From positions 2,232,001 to 2,296,000 of the forward strand of contig NZ_JAATJK010000001.1 of the NCBI RefSeq assembly GCF_011927785.1: a DNA stretch of 64,000 nt, read 5' to 3'. Shown here one piece after another: positions 58,188-64,000 of this stretch (position 1 is its first letter; each line of letters opens with the position of its first letter). The translations under genes were made by a program, and so were the position numbers. The notes beneath the pieces were generated by a model. The model worked only from the letters and a program-made list of their open reading frames with translations, made no database searches and was not told where the DNA came from. The stretch is from Micromonospora profundi (GTDB lineage: Bacteria; Actinomycetota; Actinomycetes; Mycobacteriales; Micromonosporaceae).

Positions 58188-59060
58188 GTGACCACTACAG
58201 ATCAGCGCCACCCGGCGCCGACGTCGCCCACCGCGGAACAGCTACGCCCCCCGCCGCTGACGCTGTCGCAGCGACTGCGCAACAACCGCTGGCTGTCCTT
58301 CTACACCAGCCCTCTGCTCATCGCGCTGTTCCTGGTCGCCTGGAAGGTCTACGTCGAGGTCACGGACCTGTCCCGGTTCGTGCTCCCGGCGCCGGAGGCG
58401 GTGTTCAAGTCCTTCATCGAGCAGATCACCGACCCGTTCGTGTGGCAGACCCACATCTGGACGACCTTCTACGAGGTCATCATGGGTCTGGCGCTGGCCA
58501 TCGTCCTGGGCGTCGGGCTCGGCCTGATGATCGGCAAGTCGCCGCTGTTCGACCGCATCGCCCGGCCGTTCATCGTGGCCACCCAGGTGGTGCCGAAGGT
58601 CGCGCTGGTCCCGCTGTTCATCCTCTGGCTGGGCTTCGGCCCGTCGTCCAAGGTGGTCATGGCGGCGCTGCTGGCGTTCTTCCCGCTGCTCATCAACACC
58701 TCGTTCGGCGTCCGTTCGGTTCCGAGCTCGATGCACGACCTGATGACGACGCTGAAGGCGTCCCGCTGGGAGCGGTTCTGGCGGGCCGACCTGCCGTACA
58801 CGATGCCGTTCATCCTGGCCGGCATGGAGCTTGCGGTCGTCCAGGCGACCATCGGCGCGATCGTCGGTGAGTACCTCGGCGGTGACAAGGGCCTCGGCCG
58901 GTACGCCGTCAACCTCCAGAACGGCCTACAGGTCGACAAACTGTTCGGCGCGATCCTGATCATGGCGTTGTTCGGCTTCACCCTCTACAGCATCGTGACC
59001 GGCGCCCGCCGGTTGCTGATCCCCTGGCACGAGTCCGTGCAGCCACGCCGTACCCCCTGA
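58188..59060 (+). CDS. ABC transporter permease (NitT/TauT type)
   Basis: About 290 residues from GTG 58188, well spaced from GAGG at 58176-58179 (an in-frame GTG at 58179 also exists). Six helices; TFYEVIMGLALAIVLGVGLG and the EAA-like coupling loop LMTTLKASRWERFWRADLPY, characteristic of the SsuC/TauC permeases. A single permease homodimer is expected in this type, so the set with ATPase and binding protein is complete. Confidence 0.92.
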   Translation: MTTTDQRHPAPTSPTAEQLRPPPLTLSQRLRNNRWLSFYTSPLLIALFLVAWKVYVEVTDLSRFVLPAPEAVFKSFIEQITDPFVWQTHIWTTFYEVIMGLALAIVLGVGLGLMIGKSPLFDRIARPFIVATQVVPKVALVPLFILWLGFGPSSKVVMAALLAFFPLLINTSFGVRSVPSSMHDLMTTLKASRWERFWRADLPYTMPFILAGMELAVVQATIGAIVGEYLGGDKGLGRYAVNLQNGLQVDKLFGAILIMALFGFTLYSIVTGARRLLIPWHESVQPRRTP

Positions 59061-59179
59061 CAGGTCCGCTCCTCCCACACCCGATCCCTGGTCGGCGCCG
59101 CGACGCGGCGCGGGCAGGTCACGCCTTGCCTTTCTCCGTCGCACACCTTCATCCCCCTCCTCCGCACCGGGAGATCTTC

Positions 59180-60253
59180 ATGAGAAACGACCGTTCCATT
59201 GGCGCGCCGGTCTCGCGGCGTTCGTTCCTTCGGGCCAGCACCACCGCCGGGCTTCTGCTGCCCACCGCCGGTGGCATGACCCTGCTGCTCACCGGCTGTG
59301 GCGGCGACGACGACAAGGTCAACGCCGACGGCAGCCTCAACGGCTCGTACATGACCGCCTCCGGCATGACGCTGAGCTTCGTGGAGACGATGGTCGCCAA
59401 GGAGCGCGGCTTCTTCTCCGAGTTCGGCCTCGCCCTGGACATCAAGGGTGGGCAGGGCACCGCCACCGCCATCCAGGCGGTGCTGGGTGGCTCGGCCGAC
59501 CTGACCCGGGCCAACGGCATCAACGCGATCATCGCGGTGGCCAACGAGGACGCGCCGTTCGTCAGCATCGCCAGCGTGCGGCAGAAGTCGCAGTTCGAGG
59601 TGGTGTCCCTGCCGAACAAGCCGATCCGCAACCCCGCCGAGCTGGCCGGACGCACCTGCGGCATCGTCTCCACCGGTGGCGCCACCGAGAACCTGCTCGA
59701 CGTCATGCTGATCAACGCGGGGGTCAACCCCAAGTCGGTGAAGCGTCCGGTCACCGGTGTCGGCACCGCCGCGTACGAGTTGGCCCGCAAAGGCGACGTG
59801 GACGCGTGGATCTGCGTCAACACCGACCGGGCCACCATCCAGAAGGACGTCGGCGAGGTCGTCTTCTTCAGCACCGACGACTTCGCACCGATGCCGTCGG
59901 ACTCGTACAACACCAGCGCCAAGATGGTCGAGTCGGGCAGCGACATGCCGGTGAAGTTCCTCGCCGGCGTGCTCAAGGCCATCGACTACGCCAGCAAGGA
60001 AGCGAACTGGGATCAGGTCATCAACGACCTGCGCAAGTACAACCCGGAGGCCGACCCGGCCCAGGCCCGTGCCGAGCTGCCACTGCTGGTGGAGAGCTGG
60101 CTGGCTGCCGGCCCGGACAAGGCCCTGGAGATGAACGAGCAGACCTGGCTCAAGGGTCAGGAGAGCCTCGTCAAGGCCAAGCTGGTGAAGTCCGCGGCGC
60201 CGATCGACAAACTGATCAACCGCAGCTACCTCGAGCGCGCGAGGAACCTGTGA
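59180..60253 (+). CDS. ABC transporter substrate-binding lipoprotein (Tat-exported)
   Basis: 357 residues. Twin-arginine motif SRRSFLR at 12-18 and lipobox LLTGC with Cys40: exported folded and lipid-anchored. The mature part is NMT1/ThiY/SsuA-like (MTLSFVETMVAKERGFFSEF, GLALDIKGGQGTATAIQAVL, GSADLTRANGINAIIAVANE), including CGIVSTGGATENLLDVMLIN. Binds the imported ligand for the ABC transporter. GGGAG precedes the ATG. Coupled by GTGA to the ThDP enzyme gene. The ligand is likely an aromatic or small carboxylate given the adjacent enzymes; not provable from sequence. Confidence 0.92.
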   Translation: MRNDRSIGAPVSRRSFLRASTTAGLLLPTAGGMTLLLTGCGGDDDKVNADGSLNGSYMTASGMTLSFVETMVAKERGFFSEFGLALDIKGGQGTATAIQAVLGGSADLTRANGINAIIAVANEDAPFVSIASVRQKSQFEVVSLPNKPIRNPAELAGRTCGIVSTGGATENLLDVMLINAGVNPKSVKRPVTGVGTAAYELARKGDVDAWICVNTDRATIQKDVGEVVFFSTDDFAPMPSDSYNTSAKMVESGSDMPVKFLAGVLKAIDYASKEANWDQVINDLRKYNPEADPAQARAELPLLVESWLAAGPDKALEMNEQTWLKGQESLVKAKLVKSAAPIDKLINRSYLERARNL

Positions 60254-61983
60254 CCGGCGGCCCGGCCGCCGCAAGCGCCGCCTCCGCGGTCCTGGCGGCG
60301 GCCGCGGCCAGCGGTGTGCGACGGCTGTGGTTCAACAGCGGCTCCGAGCTGACCTCGTTCCAGGAGGCCAGCGCGCAGGCCCGGCACCAGGGCGAGCCGA
60401 CCCCCCAGATCATCACCTGCCCCCACGAACACGTCGCCCTCACCGCGGCGATGGGCGAGACGATGGTCACGGGCCAGCCCTCCATGACCGCTGCCCACGC
60501 CGACCTCGGCCTGCTGCACCACGGCGGCGCCATCCACAACGCCATGTGGGGCGACCACCCCATCATGATCATGTCGGGCTATCCGCCCACCCGCGCCGAG
60601 TCGCGCAACTCGCCGGTGTTCTGGAAGCAGCAGCGCTGGGACCAGGGCTCGATCGTGCGGCAGTACGTCAAGTGGGACTACAAGCTGTCCGCCCTCGACG
60701 ACGCCGCCCTGGTGGTGGCGCGTGGCTTCCAGGTCGCCCTCGCGCCCCGGCGCGGCCCCGTCTACCTGGCGATGCCCGAAGAGGTGGGCCGGCACCCGAT
60801 CCCGGTCGGCAACCCGGTCCCCAGCGCCCAACGGCTCGGCATCCCGACCCTGGGACCGGGCGACCACGGTGTGGTCAGCGAGGTGGCCCGCCGCCTCACG
60901 ACCGCCCGACGGCCCGTCATCGTCACCGACCGCGTCGGCGTCAACCCGCACGCCGTGACGTTGCTGGCCGAGTTGGCCGACACCCTCGGCGTGGAGGTAC
61001 GCGCCACCCGCTACCGGATGAACCTGCCCGACGACAACCCGTGGCACACCACCGCGCCACTGGACGAGTTCGACGTCATCGTCGTGCTGGACCATCCGGT
61101 GCCGTGGATGCCCGCCGTGGAACGTCCCCACGAGGACGCGTGGATCGGCTGGGCCGGACCCGACCCGATCGAGGGTCGCGTCCCGCTGTACGAGCTGCGC
61201 GCCGACGCGCGTACCACCGCCGACCCGGCGGCGTTCCTCGCCGCCGTGCTGGCCGAGGTCGGCGCGGCCGGACCGGGCGACGCCGACGCCGTACGCCGGC
61301 GGCGGCAACGGCCGCCGGCCGCCGCGCCGCGACCTGCCGGTGGCAACGCGGCGGTCTCCGGTGCTCCCACGCCCGCGCTGATCGCCGCGGCCCTGGACCG
61401 GCACCTGCGCCCCGACGACCTGCTGACCTGGGAGGTGTTCGACACCGCGCCGGTTCGCCGGACGAAGCCGGGAACCCTCTTCGAGAAGGGCGGGTCCAGC
61501 CTCGGCTGGTCGGTGGCGGCGGCCACCGGCGCCAGCATGGCCGCCGGCGGCGCGCACGCCGTGGCGGTCACCGGCGACGGCTCGTACCTGTTCGGCTCGC
61601 CGGACTCGTGCCTGTGGTTGCAGCAGCAGCACGACGCGCCGGTGGTCACCGTGGTGGTCAACAACGGCGGCTACCGCACCGGCACGACCACCCTTGCCGC
61701 GCACTACCCGGACGGCCTGGCCGTCACCGAACCCACTGTGCTCGGCGGCCACCTCACCCCGTCGCCGGACTTCGCGGCGCACGCCCGCTCGCAGGGCTGC
61801 TACGGGGAGCAGGTGGTGCGGGCGGCCGACCTCACCGCGGCCCTGGACCGGGCCCGTACGGCGGTGGCGCGCGACCGCGTCCCGGCCGTGCTGGACGTCT
61901 GGGTGCCCGAGCATCTCACCGGGTCGATGGACCCGGCACGCCGGGCACGCCCGGCTCACGACGAAGGGAACACCGATGGCTGA
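60250..61983 (+). CDS. Thiamine diphosphate-dependent enzyme, uncharacterised subgroup
   Basis: 577 residues from GTG 60250. Three ThDP domains: the PYR domain with conserved Glu60 (CPHEHVALTAAMGETMVTGQ), central domain (RRPVIVTDRVGVNPHAVTLL), and PP domain with AVTGDGSYLFGSPDSCLWLQ ending in the Mg/ThDP NN motif (471-472). The N-terminal FNSGSELTSFQEASAQ and the AHADLGLLHHGGAIHNAMWG region belong to a poorly studied subgroup labelled only thiamine pyrophosphate-requiring protein. Family chemistry is decarboxylation or carboligation of 2-oxo acids (as in benzoylformate decarboxylase). Together with the aldehyde dehydrogenase it could turn a 2-oxo acid into an acid via an aldehyde. Overlaps the next gene by 8 bases. 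Confidence 0.9.
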   Translation: MTGGPAAASAASAVLAAAAASGVRRLWFNSGSELTSFQEASAQARHQGEPTPQIITCPHEHVALTAAMGETMVTGQPSMTAAHADLGLLHHGGAIHNAMWGDHPIMIMSGYPPTRAESRNSPVFWKQQRWDQGSIVRQYVKWDYKLSALDDAALVVARGFQVALAPRRGPVYLAMPEEVGRHPIPVGNPVPSAQRLGIPTLGPGDHGVVSEVARRLTTARRPVIVTDRVGVNPHAVTLLAELADTLGVEVRATRYRMNLPDDNPWHTTAPLDEFDVIVVLDHPVPWMPAVERPHEDAWIGWAGPDPIEGRVPLYELRADARTTADPAAFLAAVLAEVGAAGPGDADAVRRRRQRPPAAAPRPAGGNAAVSGAPTPALIAAALDRHLRPDDLLTWEVFDTAPVRRTKPGTLFEKGGSSLGWSVAAATGASMAAGGAHAVAVTGDGSYLFGSPDSCLWLQQQHDAPVVTVVVNNGGYRTGTTTLAAHYPDGLAVTEPTVLGGHLTPSPDFAAHARSQGCYGEQVVRAADLTAALDRARTAVARDRVPAVLDVWVPEHLTGSMDPARRARPAHDEGNTDG

Positions 61984-63400
61984 TGTCGTTTCGCCTATCG
62001 ACGGCCGGGTCCTGACCCACATCGCGCCCGCCTCGCCTGCCGAGGTGGACGCCGCCGTCCGGGAGGCGCGTGCCGCCCAGCCGGCGTGGGCCCGCCGCAC
62101 CGGCAGCGACCGTGGCCGGATCCTGCACGCGGTCGCCGACCTCATCGAGGCCCGCATCGACGAGCTGGCCGAGACCGAGACCCGCAACACCGGCAAGATC
62201 CTCAGCGACACCCGCCGGGAGGCGATCCGGGCCGCCAACAGCTTCCGCTACTACGCCGGCTGGGCCGAGCAGGTACGGGGCGAGACCATCCCGGTCGGTC
62301 CGGAGTACCACACCTACACGGTGCCCGAGCCGCACGGCGTCGTCGCCGGTGTCATCCCGTGGAACGTGCCGTTCTTCTTCGCGGTTAAGAAGATCGCCCC
62401 GGCGCTCGCCTTCGGCAACGCCTGCGTGCTCAAGCCGGCCGAGGAGACGCCGTTGACGGCCCTGCGGCTGGCCGGCCTGCTGGCCGAGGCGGGCGTGCCC
62501 GACGGGCTGGTACGGGTGCTGCCCGGTGGCCGGGAGACCGGCGTGGCACTGGTGTCGCACCCGGACGTCGACCTGATCGTGTTCACCGGCCACCACGACA
62601 CCGGCAAGGCGATCGCCCGGTCGGCGGCGGCCAACCTGACCCCGGTGGCGCTGGAGCTGGGGGGCAAGTCGCCGCAGGTCCTCTTCCCCGACGCCGACCT
62701 GGACCAGGCCGTAGACGCAGTGGTGCTGGGCGTATTCGCCTCCTGCGGGCAGATGTGCATCGCCGGCTCCCGGCTGGTCCTGCACGAGTCGATCTACGAC
62801 GACGTGCTGGACCGGGTGGCCGAGCGGGTGCGGTCACTGCGGGTGGGCGACCCGTTCGACGCCGAGACGGACCTGGGTCCGCAGATCACCGCCGTGCAGC
62901 GGGACAAGACGGCGGCGTTCATCGCCGAGTCCAGCGGCGTGGGTCGGCTTGTCGCGCAGGCCACGCTGCCGGACACCGAGCGGCTGCGCAACGGCTTCTA
63001 CGTGGCGCCGACGGTGTTCGACAGGTTGGACGACAACGCCCGCCTGCTGCGCGAGGAGGTGTTCGGGCCGGTCCTCGCGGTGTCGTCCTTCCGCGACGAC
63101 GCCGACGCGCTGCGGCTGGCCAACGACACTGAGTTCGGCCTGGCTGCGGGCATCTGGACCGCCGACATCGCCCGCGCACACCGGTTCGCCGGGCAGGTGC
63201 GGGCGGGCACGGTGTGGATCAACACCTACCGGGTGATGTCCGACCTGGTGCCGTTCGGCGGTGTCGGCCTGTCCGGGTACGGCCGCGAGAACGGCACCGA
63301 GGCGGCCCGGCTCTACCTGCGCTCGAAGTCGGTGTGGACCTCGCTGACCGGCGGCACCCCGCAGGGGTACGGCATGGGAGGCGCTGGTGCGGCAGGCTGA
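61976..63400 (+). CDS. Aldehyde dehydrogenase
   Basis: 474 residues. NAD(P)+-dependent class 3-fold ALDH with Asn130 (IPWNVPF), Lys153 (LKPAEETPLTALRLAG), Glu227 (LELGGKSPQ) and catalytic Cys261 (CGQMCIAGSR). FTGHHDTGKAI replaces the more usual FTGSTxxG, a small change near the cofactor site. Likely oxidises the aldehyde produced by the ThDP enzyme. Overlaps the preceding gene by 8 bases and the following by 14, so translationally linked. Confidence 0.93.
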   Translation: MADVVSPIDGRVLTHIAPASPAEVDAAVREARAAQPAWARRTGSDRGRILHAVADLIEARIDELAETETRNTGKILSDTRREAIRAANSFRYYAGWAEQVRGETIPVGPEYHTYTVPEPHGVVAGVIPWNVPFFFAVKKIAPALAFGNACVLKPAEETPLTALRLAGLLAEAGVPDGLVRVLPGGRETGVALVSHPDVDLIVFTGHHDTGKAIARSAAANLTPVALELGGKSPQVLFPDADLDQAVDAVVLGVFASCGQMCIAGSRLVLHESIYDDVLDRVAERVRSLRVGDPFDAETDLGPQITAVQRDKTAAFIAESSGVGRLVAQATLPDTERLRNGFYVAPTVFDRLDDNARLLREEVFGPVLAVSSFRDDADALRLANDTEFGLAAGIWTADIARAHRFAGQVRAGTVWINTYRVMSDLVPFGGVGLSGYGRENGTEAARLYLRSKSVWTSLTGGTPQGYGMGGAGAAG

Positions 63401-64000
63401 CCGCCCGACCGGGTCACCGGTCGACGCGCCAGCCGACGAGAGAGGCCGCGGCGGTCTCGCGCTACTGCGGGACCGCCGCTTCGGCCCGTACTTCTTCGGG
63501 TCGCTGGCGTCGAACACCGGCACGTGGTTCCAGAACGTCGCGGCGATCCTGACGATCTACGCGCTGACCCGCTCGGCGTTCATGGTGGGTCTGGTCACCG
63601 CCCTGCAGTTCGCCATGCAGTTGGTCCTCGCCCCGGTGATCGGGGCGTTGGCCGACCGTGTCGACCGGCGGCGGCTGATCATCGTGGGGCAGACGCTCGG
63701 CGGTTCCGCCGCGGCGGTGCTCGCGCTGCTGGCTTTCCTGGACGCGTTGAACCCGGGGCTGCTGCTCACGTTCATCGGGTTGTCCGGGGTGGGTCAGGCG
63801 ATCACCGGTCCGGCCGCGCAGGCGTTGGTGCCCAATATCGTGGGCCGCGCCGACGTGCCGCAGGCGATCGCCCTGCACTCGCTGACGTTCAACCTGTCGC
63901 GGGCCATCGGCCCGGTGGCCGGGGCGGCCACGTACGCGGTGGCCGGCGCCGGTACGGCGTTCGCCGTCAACGCCGCAAGCTTCCTGGCGTTCGCGCTGGC
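63387..64000 (+). CDS. MFS transporter, truncated by the right edge
   Basis: The first 204 codons from GTG 63387 (GGGAGG five bases upstream) are visible; the rest lies outside. RFGPYFFGSLASNTGTWFQN then VAAILTIYALTRSAFMVGLV, LAPVIGALADRVDRRRLIIV match the MFS_3 (enterobactin exporter EntS-like) group. Overlaps the aldehyde dehydrogenase by 14 bases, so it is part of the cluster. Could export a toxic intermediate or take up the substrate. Confidence 0.88.
   Translation, partial: MRQADRPTGSPVDAPADERGRGGLALLRDRRFGPYFFGSLASNTGTWFQNVAAILTIYALTRSAFMVGLVTALQFAMQLVLAPVIGALADRVDRRRLIIVGQTLGGSAAAVLALLAFLDALNPGLLLTFIGLSGVGQAITGPAAQALVPNIVGRADVPQAIALHSLTFNLSRAIGPVAGAATYAVAGAGTAFAVNAASFLAFAL

Noticed and set aside
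59806..61983. Extension of the ThDP enzyme into the binding-protein gene
   Set aside because: The upstream part is out-of-frame noise within the lipoprotein gene; GTG 60250 overlapping the upstream stop is a better start and gives the normal family N-terminus.

Overview
The window is very GC-rich (most codons end in G or C), tightly packed, and uses GTG starts and 4-base ATGA/GTGA overlaps freely. The gene content (ECF42-type sigma factor with a YCII partner, a deazaflavin-dependent nitroreductase homologue, a HAIR element before hsp20, an amphi-Trp protein, a cytochrome bd pair, many TetR/MarR/PadR regulators) points to a filamentous actinomycete, most likely of the Micromonosporaceae. This is a judgement from codon use and protein flavour; there is no rRNA marker. 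I saw no rRNA, tRNA, CRISPR array or intact insertion sequence.

Layout. 0-10 kb: a coiled-coil protein, then a TetR-controlled block (sugar-type symporter, TetR, flavin monooxygenase and SDR) in which one 18-bp operator design occurs before both transcription units; then LysE-type exporter, DUF1992, GNAT and a second TetR/SDR pair whose operator covers the SDR start codon. 10-24 kb: small enzymes and regulators, a decayed LysR/SDR remnant (11.5-12.1 kb), an amphi-Trp protein with a long acidic tail, PadR/membrane pair, YCII/ECF42 pair, MFS, GT39 mannosyltransferase-like protein, aldo/keto reductase, acetyltransferases and hsp20. 24-28 kb: a lone tyrosine recombinase, a beta-propeller lipoprotein-like protein and an acyl-CoA dehydrogenase.

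28.8-34.4 kb (minus strand) holds a three-gene unit: a membrane protein resembling a VirD4/TraG coupling ATPase whose P-loop has been lost, a 997-residue HerA/VirB4-like ATPase with intact Walker motifs, and a repeat-containing acidic protein. I do not recognise this as a described system. Thymidine kinase, a UMF1-type transporter, a GDPD phosphodiesterase, a nitroreductase-hemerythrin fusion, an acyltransferase and cydAB follow, cydAB behind a BlaI/MecI-like dyad and without cydDC. 42-53 kb: methyltransferase, Eis-like acetyltransferase, an ArsR/SRPBCC/DHFR-like operon with a clear operator, a divergent MarR pair sharing an operator array, peroxiredoxin, patatin-like esterase, an SDR and a three-gene operon of unrecognised membrane proteins.

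53.6-64 kb is an IclR-controlled catabolic cluster running off the right edge: a maleate-isomerase/arylmalonate-decarboxylase-like enzyme with an unusual cysteine pattern, an FAD hydroxylase, IclR, an isochorismatase-like amidohydrolase (opposite strand), an ABC importer with a Tat-exported lipoprotein, a ThDP-dependent enzyme, an aldehyde dehydrogenase and an MFS protein. The same 37-bp element precedes the first unit and the transporter unit, which ties the cluster into one regulon. The parts list suggests uptake and breakdown of an aromatic or N-heteroaromatic acid; the substrate cannot be read from the sequence. This cluster and the HerA/VirD4-like locus are the best candidates for undescribed biology here.
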